Source of the DNA: Methanomicrobiales archaeon
GTDB lineage: Archaea > Halobacteriota > Methanomicrobia > Methanomicrobiales > JACTUA01
Direction of reading: 5' to 3'
DNA: 25,324 nucleotides
Assembly: GCA_028678885.1 (NCBI GenBank)
Contig: JAJRCP010000022.1
Span: 1-25,324 of the forward strand
The position numbers and the translations under genes were made by a program. The notes under the pieces were generated by a model. The model saw only the letters and a list, made by a program, of their open reading frames with translations. It had not been told where the DNA came from and made no database searches. Shown piece after piece: positions 16,479 through 23,880 of this stretch. The number at the start of each line of letters is the position of its first letter. Positions within the stretch are counted from its first letter, which is position 1.

Positions 16479-18485
16479 ATGGGTTTGCTGGATGAGTTTT
16501 TTCCCTACCCTTCTTATCGTCCCTGTCAGCGGGAGATGCTAGATGCCGTAACACGTATCATTAGGGAAGGAGGAATCGGGATGATCGATGCTCCCACTGG
16601 CAGCGGAAAATCCAGCGTGGTTGCAGCCCTCCTTGCGGAAAGGCAGGGAAGAAAAGTGGTCATCGCGGTGCGCACGGTAAGCCAGCTCGATACCTTCATC
16701 CGGGAGCTTGCCCTTGTACGGAAAAAACAACCAGGTCTGCGATTCGCGTACCTAATCGGAAAGTCTTCTCTGTGTCCACTTGGAGGAGAGGGAGACGTGT
16801 ACCGAAAATGCGAGGTGCTAAAGACTTTTTCCACGTCTCTGATACGTCAACAAGCAGCTCGGGGGTCACTAGTTCCTTCCCGCGATCCGGTGGTGCGCCG
16901 CCAGATATCCCATCTTGACAGGGAACACCCTCTCCTTTGCCCCCTTTTCATCAATACACGAGTTTTTATCGATCAGGGGGAAGAGGGTTTGCGAATGGTC
17001 CCATCAGCTGCGATGTACCGGTATGCAGATCGGCTGGCAACAGAGGTGGTCCATCCTCGCGATCTGGGCAGTATCTGCCATGATCTCTGCCCTTACGAGA
17101 CCATGATCCAGGCTGCACGAACGGCAGAGGTAGTAATCCTGAATTTCTATCATCTTTTCGATGACCAGATCCGGGAGCAGATATATGCGTCTCTCGGGCT
17201 GGATCCCAGAAATGTGATCCTTCTCATCGATGAAGCGCATAATTGCGGGGATACCGTTCAGAGTATTCAGAGCGTTGAACTCCAGGAGGGTATTCTGGAT
17301 CTGGCAGACCAAGAGCTGGGAATGCTGCAAAAAACATCCCAGTGTGCGGAATCGATGCGAACCCTGATTCCTGAGATACGGCGTTTCATGGAAGGTTTAA
17401 GGAGCTCGCGGGAGACAGAAGACTGGTTTGATCCAACGATATTCACCAGAATGATCATTCGGGGCTCCTTCTACCAGTGCACGGATGAGATCGTGGACGA
17501 TCTTCTTTCGTTGAGTGAGATGATTCGAGAGAAAAACCTGAAAGCAGGTGACTTTCGAGTGAGCGGTGTGGAACGCCTTGCCCTTTTTTTCTACAAGATC
17601 CATCAATCAGCCCAAGTTCCCGTCTTTTTGACGATCTACCGCCGTGAGGAGGATGAGGTATCCTTAGAAGTGCGGAACATCGATCCCTCAGGACACCTCT
17701 CTCAGCTCGCTAGATCGCATGCAAGTTGTATCCTGATCAGTGGCACCCTGTCACCGGTAGAAGGATATCGGAAATTATATTTTGAGGACCTTCCTGTCAC
17801 CACCCTTTCCCTTCCCAATACCTTCTCCCGAAAAAATCGGCGCATGTTCTGTGCTCAGGACATTACAACGGCGTTCAGTCAGCGGAACGATCCAGGGAAC
17901 AGACAGAGGATATGTCATTATATCAAAGAGTTCTCGGCTGTTCAAGGAAATATCGCCATATATTTTCCTTCCTACCAGCTGCTGGAATCATTCCGGGAGT
18001 GCAGTCCAGCAACGCACCAGAATCGAAGTATTTTTTTTGAGCCCCGGGATACCCAGGATGCTCAGCTTGCTCTTCAGAAGTTTCTCTCACTTCCTTCAGA
18101 GGGGGGATCCGGGGTGCTGATGGGAGTGTGCGGAGGGAAGTGGAGTGAGGGTCTGGATTATCGCGGGGAGATGCTCTCCGGGGCTATGGTGATTGGTCTA
18201 CCACTTGCACCGTTCAATCGCGTGCGACAGATGATCATCCAGTATTTCCGAAATAAATTCGGAGAAGAAGGAGAGTTTCTTAGTTATACTCTCCCTGCCC
18301 TAAACCGCGCCCTCCAGGCACTTGGCCGGGTAATACGGACACCAGAGGATCGGGGAGTGCTCGTACTTGGGGAGAGAAGATATCTCGAACCGAAGATTCG
18401 AAACGCTCTTCCATCCTGGATGCAAGAAGAAATGGAAGTCTGCGACAATAGCTCCTTTGGTGAGCTTCTGGGGGGATGGACATAA
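16479..18485 (+). CDS. XPD/DinG-like superfamily 2 DNA helicase with Fe-S cysteines
   Basis: A 668-residue ATP-dependent 5'-3' DNA helicase of the XPD/Rad3/DinG group, expected in repair or replication. Walker A is APTGSGKS at 38-45, the Walker B/DEAH box LLIDEAHNC at 248-256 and motif VI QALGRVIR at 613-620. Between Walker A and DEAH there are Cys99, Cys111, Cys154, Cys200 and Cys204, of which four would be expected to hold the 4Fe-4S cluster of this family; Cys99, Cys111, Cys200 and Cys204 are my best guess. The ATG at 16479 lacks a close ribosome binding site. Its end overlaps the alkyltransferase gene by 10 bases, suggesting shared expression of two repair functions. Confidence 0.92.
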   Translation: MGLLDEFFPYPSYRPCQREMLDAVTRIIREGGIGMIDAPTGSGKSSVVAALLAERQGRKVVIAVRTVSQLDTFIRELALVRKKQPGLRFAYLIGKSSLCPLGGEGDVYRKCEVLKTFSTSLIRQQAARGSLVPSRDPVVRRQISHLDREHPLLCPLFINTRVFIDQGEEGLRMVPSAAMYRYADRLATEVVHPRDLGSICHDLCPYETMIQAARTAEVVILNFYHLFDDQIREQIYASLGLDPRNVILLIDEAHNCGDTVQSIQSVELQEGILDLADQELGMLQKTSQCAESMRTLIPEIRRFMEGLRSSRETEDWFDPTIFTRMIIRGSFYQCTDEIVDDLLSLSEMIREKNLKAGDFRVSGVERLALFFYKIHQSAQVPVFLTIYRREEDEVSLEVRNIDPSGHLSQLARSHASCILISGTLSPVEGYRKLYFEDLPVTTLSLPNTFSRKNRRMFCAQDITTAFSQRNDPGNRQRICHYIKEFSAVQGNIAIYFPSYQLLESFRECSPATHQNRSIFFEPRDTQDAQLALQKFLSLPSEGGSGVLMGVCGGKWSEGLDYRGEMLSGAMVIGLPLAPFNRVRQMIIQYFRNKFGEEGEFLSYTLPALNRALQALGRVIRTPEDRGVLVLGERRYLEPKIRNALPSWMQEEMEVCDNSSFGELLGGWT

Positions 18486-18910
18486 GAGTGGGTGCATGCC
18501 GTTATGGTCTCTGGTATGTGAATATATACTGGAGCGAGAACACGGTATATCGTGTTAGATTTTCACGTACCGGTGAAGAAACTCCTGTCCCTTTATCCTT
18601 CCGCCTCTACCTCTCTGGAAAAACGAAAGAGATCGGCATGAAGAGTATCGCGGCCTCAGGCACTAGTACCTTCGCACGGATCTATCGGGAGGTGATGCAG
18701 GTACCATATGGGGAGACGGTGACATATGGAGAGATTGGGCGGAGAGCAAGCACAGGACCCCGCGTCGTCGGAATGGCAATGGCACGAAATCCAACTCCCC
18801 TGATTATTCCCTGCCACCGTGTGGTAGGTGCACGTTCCCTTGGAGGGTTCACCCCCTCGCTTACGATCAAGCAGGAGCTTCTCGATATGGAAAGAATAGG
18901 GGTAAGATGA
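18476..18910 (+). CDS. ogt: O6-alkylguanine-DNA alkyltransferase (Ogt/MGMT)
   Basis: A single-use repair protein that takes the alkyl group from O6-alkylguanine onto its own cysteine. In 144 residues the active site PCHRV places the acceptor at Cys113, and YGETVTYGEIGRRA at 78-91 with GPRVVGMAM form the helix-turn-helix that flips the base (Arg of RVVG). The N-terminal domain is short, so the protein is near the small end of the family. The ATG at 18476 lies inside the helicase end, preceded by a run of G (CTGGGGGG) that could act as ribosome binding site. A T7 run at 18916-18922 follows the stop closely. Confidence 0.94.
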   Translation: MDIRVGACRYGLWYVNIYWSENTVYRVRFSRTGEETPVPLSFRLYLSGKTKEIGMKSIAASGTSTFARIYREVMQVPYGETVTYGEIGRRASTGPRVVGMAMARNPTPLIIPCHRVVGARSLGGFTPSLTIKQELLDMERIGVR

Positions 18911-18915
18911 GAGAA

Positions 18916-18922
18916 TTTTTTT
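18916..18922 (+). terminator. T-tract terminator after ogt
   Basis: Seven T in a row begin 6 bases after the ogt stop. Archaeal RNA polymerase stops at such U tracts without needing a hairpin, so this probably ends the helicase/ogt transcript. Confidence 0.45.
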
Positions 18923-18971
18923 ACCTCCACTCCATCGTAGGCAATGATTCAGCCGTGCTTATCCCGGTGGC

Positions 18972-18993
18972 GAGCACGGGAGGGGCGGTGCTC
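18972..18993 (+). repeat. Stem-loop upstream of the MobA-like gene
   Basis: GAGCAC at 18972-18977 pairs perfectly with GTGCTC at 18988-18993 around a G-rich 10-base loop. It sits about 80 bases before the MobA-like start in the 162-base gap. It could be a leader structure or chance. I do not recognise a known riboswitch. Confidence 0.3.
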
Positions 18994-19072
18994 ACTCCTG
19001 AGGGGGCTCTTCCCTGTGAATAAGGAGTGCGTTACCTTTCAAGAAGTCTATGCACAGGGAAGGGACTATGCG

Positions 19073-19669
19073 ATGAAGACTGCAGTGGTGCTGGTAGGGG
19101 GTGCCGCACGCCGTGCAGGTGGTAGAGAAAAATACCTTTTTTCCTATCAGGGAAAGACATTTCTAGAACGGCTCATCGAGGCACTGCATCCCGTAGTGGA
19201 CGAGATTCTAGTGGTGGCTAAGGATTCCTCTCAGTGTGAACAATTTATAAACCTCAACGCAGTGCGATGTGTGGCCGATATCCATCCTGGTGACGGTCCG
19301 GTAGGAGGATTGCAGACCGGTGCGATATATGCGAGGGGGGATCTGATTTTTGCTGTTGCTTGTGACATGCCCTTTGTGCGCCCGGAGGTGGTAAAACGCC
19401 TTTTTTCTCTTATCGGAGAGCACGACGCTGTAGTTCCCTGCTGGGATGCGGAGAGGCTTGAACCATTGCATGCCGTCTACCGGCGGTCTGCTTTGAGAAA
19501 TTATTTTCAGGTAGAGTCCTCCCCCTCCCTTCGGGGGGTTGTGCGGCGACTCTCCACGCGGTATATTTCAGTGGAAACCCTAAGGGAACTCGATCCTTCT
19601 CTTGTCACCTTCACAAATATCAACCGCCTGGAGGAACTGGAGGGGATGAAGAGAGAGGAGATACGATGA
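19073..19669 (+). CDS. MobA-like nucleotidyltransferase
   Basis: A 198-residue member of the MobA-like NTP transferase family, possibly molybdenum cofactor guanylyltransferase, which joins GMP to molybdopterin for formylmethanofuran or formate dehydrogenase. The nucleotide loop LVGGAARRAGGREK at about 7-20 is a variant of LxGGxSxRMGxxK, with Ala-Gly replacing Met-Gly. GPVGGLQTG at 75-83 and ACDMPF with Asp98 complete the active site. ATG 19073 is chosen because homology starts at MKTAVVLVGG and AGGG lies about 9 bases upstream; the frame extends back to 18944 without family features. The stop shares ATGA with a tiny ORF downstream. The exact nucleotide and acceptor cannot be read from the sequence. 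Confidence 0.83.
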   Translation: MKTAVVLVGGAARRAGGREKYLFSYQGKTFLERLIEALHPVVDEILVVAKDSSQCEQFINLNAVRCVADIHPGDGPVGGLQTGAIYARGDLIFAVACDMPFVRPEVVKRLFSLIGEHDAVVPCWDAERLEPLHAVYRRSALRNYFQVESSPSLRGVVRRLSTRYISVETLRELDPSLVTFTNINRLEELEGMKREEIR

Positions 19670-19749
19670 ATCGGGATCTTGCCAGCGCAATATGTCTGTC
19701 TCGTATGCGGGTACAACATGGTGGGGTATCACCCATAATACGACCATGA
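19666..19749 (+). CDS. Possible 27-residue small ORF bridging the MobA-like and methyltransferase genes
   Basis: The ATG at 19666 overlaps the MobA-like stop as ATGA, and its own TGA at 19747-19749 overlaps the ATG at 19746 of the methyltransferase the same way. The product would be 27 residues, MNRDLASAICLSRMRVQHGG and a short tail, with no recognisable domain. Two exact ATGA junctions argue that ribosomes could pass from gene to gene through it, making it either a real small protein or a coupling device. It may instead be accidental, if the methyltransferase starts elsewhere. Confidence 0.3.
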   Translation: MNRDLASAICLSRMRVQHGGVSPIIRP

Positions 19750-20300
19750 GATTCCCAGCAGATGATATGGAAAGAAGAAAATGGCAGAATCCGGAGGTGA
19801 TCCTCTCACGCATCGGCATAAAAGAAGGAGATATCTTTGTCGACGTGGGATGCGGCGAAGGGTTCTTTGCTCTCCCCGCTGCCCGAATAGTGGGCGAAAA
19901 AGGCAAGGTGTATGGGATTGATATCAATCCCAGAGCCATCGAACACCTTACACTGGAAGCCGCGAACCTACGACTTGGATCGCTGCAAGCCATCGCCAGT
20001 GAAGCGGAAAAAACAATTATATGCACAGGATGTGCCGATGTGGTCTTTTACGGTATTAGTCTCCATGATTTCTCAGAGCCAGAGAAAGTGCTTGCATGCG
20101 CCCGATATATGGTCAAAGAATCGGGAATGCTCATCGATCTCGACTGGAAACCTGTACCGACTCCTTTCGGGCCGCCCTTGGCCATTCGTTTTCCGGAGGA
20201 AAAAGCTAAAGCCATGATAATACAGGCGGGATTCCGTATTCAATATGTAAGGGAGGTGGGACCGTGGCATTACTGCATCACTGCAGAACCAGTCACCTGA
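19746..20300 (+). CDS. Class I SAM-dependent methyltransferase
   Basis: A 184-residue Rossmann-fold methyltransferase with motif I VDVGCGEGFF at 32-41 and the ribose-binding acidic residue Asp59 in GIDI. ERRKWQNPEVIL at 9-20 is the N-terminal signature of a group of small archaeal and bacterial methyltransferases of mostly unknown substrate. The ATG at 19746 is preferred over an in-frame ATG at 19692 because it sits in an ATGA junction and the added 18 residues look unlike the family; ATG 19767 (at MERRKW) is another choice. The acceptor is unknown. It is convergent with msrB across a 204-base gap. Confidence 0.8.
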   Translation: MRFPADDMERRKWQNPEVILSRIGIKEGDIFVDVGCGEGFFALPAARIVGEKGKVYGIDINPRAIEHLTLEAANLRLGSLQAIASEAEKTIICTGCADVVFYGISLHDFSEPEKVLACARYMVKESGMLIDLDWKPVPTPFGPPLAIRFPEEKAKAMIIQAGFRIQYVREVGPWHYCITAEPVT

Positions 20301-20342
20301 CTCCAGAAAGGAAGGACATATCGTCGCTTGATAGATCAAGAC

Positions 20343-20405
20343 GGAAATTTCCATTTGGGAACCAACAGTCTTTGAATTAAAGTGAGAAGAGTAGGAAATT
20401 TTCCT
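20343..20405. repeat. Two similar A/T-centred palindromes
   Basis: GGAAATTTCC at 20343-20352 is a perfect palindrome, and AGGAAATTTTCCT at 20393-20405 is nearly the same sequence with one extra T at the centre. They lie 50 bases apart in the convergent gap 20301-20504, which otherwise shows no gene. They might be a pair of binding sites or parts of bidirectional transcript ends. Confidence 0.3.
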
Positions 20406-20504
20406 GCCAAAGAGATGGGACGTGAGTTCTCCACCCTTCAACCAAAGTAAGGTCTACGCAATCAAGTACAACATCCGAGTAACAACCCTCCTGATGAAGA
20501 GCTA

Positions 20505-20975
20505 TTATCTCTTTTCCGTGTATGCGATAAAATGCAGCGATGCGGAGTTCATGCAGTATCGCAGATGGGTTGGTGGAGGTCCGTCGTCGAAAACATGCCC
20601 TAGATGTGCTCCGCAACGAGCGCAGAGCACTTCGGTACGGACCATGCCATAACTCGTATCTCTCTCCATCCTGATGTTATGGTCCGATACGGGGGCAGAG
20701 AAACTTGGCCAACCTGTTCCTGACTCGAACGTTGTCTCCGAACGAAAAAGATCAGTCCCACAGCAGACACAGCGGTAGATTCCCTTTCCAGAATAATCGT
20801 GGTATTTTCCGGTGAATGCGGCCTCAGTTCCTCCCTTCCTGGCCACCCGGTACTGTTCCGATAAGAGGAGTTTTTTCCATTCTTCATCCGTCTTCTCGAT
20901 CCGTTCTACCTCCTCAATCTTACCAGAGTTAGCATCAAAAATGGGGATTTTCTGTTTTTTGTTATTTCCCACCAT
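20505..20975 (-). CDS. msrB: Peptide-methionine (R)-S-oxide reductase
   Basis: Repairs oxidised methionine (R-sulfoxide) in proteins. The 156-residue protein has structural zinc ligands Cys69 and Cys72 (CVCC) and Cys118 and Cys121 (CARC), GTGWPSF near 87-92, and the catalytic Cys141 in RYCMNSASL. The start ATG 20975 is chosen because the family region begins soon after and AAGGTG lies just upstream; the frame could run back to 21059 but those 28 residues look unrelated. An oxygen-defence gene in an apparently anaerobic methanogen fits with the repair genes nearby. The 304-base region before it carries no obvious gene. Confidence 0.94.
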   Translation of the reverse strand: MVGNNKKQKIPIFDANSGKIEEVERIEKTDEEWKKLLLSEQYRVARKGGTEAAFTGKYHDYSGKGIYRCVCCGTDLFRSETTFESGTGWPSFSAPVSDHNIRMERDTSYGMVRTEVLCARCGAHLGHVFDDGPPPTHLRYCMNSASLHFIAYTEKR

Positions 20976-21279
20976 ACGCACCTTAGCCGGCCTCTTAGCC
21001 TGAAAAAGGTTACTCCTCCGAATCTGGAAAGAAGTGTGTATGCCACAGAATATGGTCACGATTCAAGGAAGGTGTATCGATGCAATTAACGCTAGACAGA
21101 TTCCCTTATCATCTCTGATGGGACGAGACAACCAAGTTTTGCGGGAGGACTATATTTGGCTGGTGCTACAGCCCAATCGCTTTCCACCCATTCATATTTC
21201 CGGTACTGCACAATACACGGGATTGTGGATAGACCTTTTAACAGTCTGTTGTATTTCCTATCATCCCACGGATTGACAT
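20976..21279. other. Gap between pyrK and msrB with no supported gene
   Basis: About 300 bases. The open frame at 21034-21276 (plus) has no recognisable features, no ribosome binding site, and lies opposite the direction of both neighbours. GCCAAATATA on the minus strand at 21151-21160 is the best TATA-like element for msrB, which would give a leader of about 150 bases. I see no tRNA or known riboswitch here. Confidence 0.5.
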
Positions 21280-22053
21280 TTAGAGCGGTTTTTTACTACC
21301 GTTTCCTTCGCGAGCATAACGCCCGAATTCCCCGTCACCCAGCTGTTCTCCACGAAAAACGGGCCCTTCTGTGCAAGTACGCAGACCAAGAGGATCAATG
21401 CAACAGGAGCCACATACACCGATCCCGCACTTCATATACCGTTGCAGGCTGAAATATCCTTTTTCAATACATCCTGATGATCTCAATCGGTCCCAAACCG
21501 TCTTCATCATCGCTTCCGGCCCACAGGAACAGATAGCATCAAATTTTCCCAGATCTTTAAGATGCGGTTCATCCATGAGGGCAGTAACACGGCCTTCCAG
21601 ACCTATGGAACCATCATCGGTGGCAAGGAGAAGATTCGTACATTCGTCCAGAAGATCGACAAACGGCAATTCCTCTTCTGTCCGGGCTCCCAGAAGGAAA
21701 GTACTTATGTGATCGGATCGTGCAAGAGGAAGAAGGGGGGCCGCTCCGATTCCCCCGCAGATGGCTAGAATCTCCCCTTCCTGTGGGAAAGCATTTCCAA
21801 ATGGTCCCCGGAGGCCGATTTCATCCCCAGTACCGAAAGCAAAGAGGGCTTCGGTCGCCTCCCCCACCTTCTGGACAGAGATGGAATGTGAAGAGGTAAG
21901 TGCCATCGGGATCTCGTCAACCCCCGGCACCCATACCATCACAAACTGGCCGGGGCAGAATGATAATTCTTGGGAAAACATGAAGGTCCGTATTGAGGGG
22001 GTCTCCTTGATCACTCGTTCGATACGAACGACGATTGGGAGGGTATCATCCAT
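21280..22053 (-). CDS. pyrK: Dihydroorotate dehydrogenase electron-transfer subunit
   Basis: The FAD and 2Fe-2S subunit that passes electrons between the PyrD flavin and NAD in class 1B dihydroorotate dehydrogenase. Of 257 residues, 1-95 form the FAD-binding barrel (PGQFVMVW near 34-41), GGIGAAPLLPL at 100-110 starts the NAD domain, and the C-terminal cluster motif has Cys209, Cys214, Cys217 and Cys227. The ATG at 22053 overlaps the pyrD end by 8 bases with GGGGTG upstream. The frame extends back to 22167 within pyrD, but that part is not homologous. It functions as a heterotetramer with PyrD. Confidence 0.94.
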   Translation of the reverse strand: MDDTLPIVVRIERVIKETPSIRTFMFSQELSFCPGQFVMVWVPGVDEIPMALTSSHSISVQKVGEATEALFAFGTGDEIGLRGPFGNAFPQEGEILAICGGIGAAPLLPLARSDHISTFLLGARTEEELPFVDLLDECTNLLLATDDGSIGLEGRVTALMDEPHLKDLGKFDAICSCGPEAMMKTVWDRLRSSGCIEKGYFSLQRYMKCGIGVCGSCCIDPLGLRTCTEGPVFRGEQLGDGEFGRYAREGNGSKKPL

Positions 22054-22933
22054 GCGCACACCCCACAATCTCCTCAGAGGGTGATCCATCGGGAGCGTAC
22101 AATTCGCTTGTAAGGGTGCAGAACAGATCCGGGGTTCGGTATACTGCTGTCCCGATCTCCACCGCACTCGCTCCCGCCATCATCATCTCGACCACATCTG
22201 CGGCAGAGGAAATACCTCCCACACCGATTATGGGAACTGTGCAGGCTTCGTACAGCTCGTACACGGACCGCACCGCAATGGGAAAGATCTGCCGTCCAGA
22301 AAGCCCGCCGATTCGGTTTCCGAGCACCGGGCGTCGGAGATCGACTGAGATGCGCATAGCCTTCACTGTGTTAATGGCAACAAGTGCTGCAGCGCCTCCT
22401 TGTTCCGCAGCAAGTCCGATCTCAGTAATATCAGTCACATTGGGGGTGAGTTTCACCCAGGTGGGGATACCCAGGGTAGAGACCGCCTTGGTGCAGGCAA
22501 GGACGAGATCAGGATCAGTGCCAATGGCTGACCCATATCCTTCCGCATGCGGACAACTTAGGTTCAGTTCAAAACAGCGGACAGCATCCGTAAACCAGGA
22601 GGCTACAGTGGAGAATTCTTCCGGGTTGCTTCCAAAAATACTCACCACAACGGGTTCATCTTTAAGCAATGCCAGTTCCTCTCGAAAATACTTCGAGGGG
22701 TTGGGAAGGCCCATCGCATTGAGAAGCCCCCCATCAAGTTCCACGACACAGGGACCTGGATGACCCGGAAAGGGGTGAGGGCCGATAGACTTCGTAACCA
22801 CCCCCCCGGCACCGGAGCGTAGAATCCGGGCGAGAGAAGATCCGGTCGTTCCAAGGATTCCTGCCGCCAGGAGGAGGTGATTGCGGAAAGTGACCCGGCC
22901 GATCCTGACCGACCCCCCTCGGAGGGTGACCAT
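22046..22933 (-). CDS. pyrD: Dihydroorotate dehydrogenase, catalytic subunit (class 1B)
   Basis: Oxidises dihydroorotate to orotate in pyrimidine synthesis with bound FMN. The 295-residue TIM barrel has LNLSCPH at 123-129 with Cys127 as catalytic base, which marks class 1 enzymes, and VGGISSAADVVEMMMAGA near the FMN phosphate site. The paired pyrK confirms class 1B. The ATG at 22933 has no ribosome binding site but an A/T box at 22950-22961 lies about 25 bases upstream, so a leaderless mRNA is likely. It is divergent from malate dehydrogenase with only 47 bases between the start codons. Confidence 0.95.
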   Translation of the reverse strand: MVTLRGGSVRIGRVTFRNHLLLAAGILGTTGSSLARILRSGAGGVVTKSIGPHPFPGHPGPCVVELDGGLLNAMGLPNPSKYFREELALLKDEPVVVSIFGSNPEEFSTVASWFTDAVRCFELNLSCPHAEGYGSAIGTDPDLVLACTKAVSTLGIPTWVKLTPNVTDITEIGLAAEQGGAAALVAINTVKAMRISVDLRRPVLGNRIGGLSGRQIFPIAVRSVYELYEACTVPIIGVGGISSAADVVEMMMAGASAVEIGTAVYRTPDLFCTLTSELYAPDGSPSEEIVGCAHG

Positions 22934-22949
22934 GGGTTACATTGTGGTC

Positions 22950-22961
22950 TTTTTTATTATT
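22950..22961. promoter_or_regulatory. Shared A/T box of the pyrD/mdh divergent promoter
   Basis: The run TTTTTTATTATT (22950-22961) is the only A/T-rich element in the 47-base gap between the two start codons. Its centre lies about 24 bases from the pyrD ATG on one side and about 25 bases from the mdh ATG on the other. Neither ATG has a ribosome binding site. One TBP site may thus serve both directions, or two overlapping ones. Confidence 0.5.
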
Positions 22962-22980
22962 AGCATACCTATATGTGTAC

Positions 22981-23850
22981 ATGACGAGCCTCTCCATTAC
23001 TGGAGTTGGTCGCATCGGTGGGGAGGTTGCTTTTCTTGCGTCCTACTTGGGTCTCGTGGACGAGCTGGTTCTCTATGATATCCAGTCACCCTTGCTTGAA
23101 GCCCAGGTTAAAGACCTCCTTCACGGGATGATCGATCTGGAGATCTCGACAGATCCCGAAAACATCAAGCATACCGACCTGTGTGTATTCACTGCTGGAA
23201 TGCCACGAAATCCCGGTATCCGGGCCCGTGCCGATCTTCTTCACGCGAACCTCACCGTAGCAAATCAGGTCCTCCCCTATCTCAAGGGATTCGATGGAAT
23301 CCTAGTTACAGTTGTGAACCCGGTAGATGTACTCAATTATTATTTCTCTAACCAAGGTAGCATCGACTCTCATCGGTGTATCGGGTTTGGAGGCCAGCTG
23401 GATAGTGCTCGATTTGCCTTAGAACTGAGTGCCCGGAGGATTGAGGGCCCGCGATGGGTGCTGGGAGAGCACGGGGAACACCAGGTCCCGATCTTCAGTC
23501 GTCTTTATACACAAGTTTCAAGGGAGGAAAGAGACAAGATTCTACAAAAATTACGTACTGCCAGTATGGAGGTAATACGAGGAAAGGGGGGCACGGTCTA
23601 TGGACCGACAGTGCACCTGCTCAATCTTATGGAAGCGATTATCGATGATACACAGGCCCTCTTCCCGGTTTCTTGCATTCTCTCTGGGGAGTACGGGGTT
23701 AGCGGATGTTCCCTGGGAGTGCCTGCAGAAGTGGGTTGGGGGGGTATACTCTCTATCGAGGAATGGGCTTTGGATGAATGGGAAAAAACCCAATTCGCGG
23801 AGGCTGCCTGCTTTTTGCAGGGGTTGTGCGGACAACTCTATGATTCATAA
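22981..23850 (+). CDS. mdh: Malate dehydrogenase (LDH/MDH family)
   Basis: Interconverts malate and oxaloacetate with a nicotinamide cofactor. The 289-residue protein starts at ATG 22981; an earlier frame to 22942 would lie in the promoter. GVGRIG at 8-13 is the dinucleotide loop, and Asp33 at the end of strand 2 favours NAD over NADP. Substrate residues: Arg76 in GMPRNPG (Arg rather than Gln marks malate rather than lactate), Asn113 in VNP, Arg144 in LDSAR and the catalytic His164 in GEHGEH. No ribosome binding site; probably leaderless. polB follows 30 bases later on the same strand. Confidence 0.93.
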   Translation: MTSLSITGVGRIGGEVAFLASYLGLVDELVLYDIQSPLLEAQVKDLLHGMIDLEISTDPENIKHTDLCVFTAGMPRNPGIRARADLLHANLTVANQVLPYLKGFDGILVTVVNPVDVLNYYFSNQGSIDSHRCIGFGGQLDSARFALELSARRIEGPRWVLGEHGEHQVPIFSRLYTQVSREERDKILQKLRTASMEVIRGKGGTVYGPTVHLLNLMEAIIDDTQALFPVSCILSGEYGVSGCSLGVPAEVGWGGILSIEEWALDEWEKTQFAEAACFLQGLCGQLYDS

Positions 23851-23870
23851 CCACCCGAAATCAAGGTGGT
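23850..23870 (+). promoter_or_regulatory. Stem-loop before polB that may cover its ribosome binding site
   Basis: ACCACC at 23850-23855 pairs with GGTGGT at 23865-23870 around a 9-base loop. GGTGGT and the following GTGAGGG (23871-23877) are the only Shine-Dalgarno-like bases before the polB ATG at 23881. The first ACCACC begins on the last base of the mdh stop codon. Confidence 0.35.
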
Positions 23871-23880
23871 GTGAGGGCAT

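Noticed and set aside
18944..19072. N-terminal extension of the MobA-like protein, or a molybdenum cofactor riboswitch in its leader.
   Set aside because: The extension lacks family features. The 6-bp stem-loop does not reproduce the known conserved bases of that riboswitch as far as I can recall.
19670..19728. In-frame continuation past the MobA-like stop reads YVCLVCGYN, like one half of a rubredoxin zinc knuckle.
   Set aside because: It needs readthrough of TGA, stops after 19 codons and lacks the second Cys pair, so chance similarity is the simplest reading.
21034..21276. Open frame of 80 codons on the plus strand before msrB.
   Set aside because: Composition unlike a protein, no ribosome binding site, direction opposite to both neighbours.
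22054..22167. 38-residue extension of PyrK inside pyrD.
   Set aside because: It is antisense-free but out of the pyrD frame and carries no FAD-domain features; ATG 22053 has a ribosome binding site.
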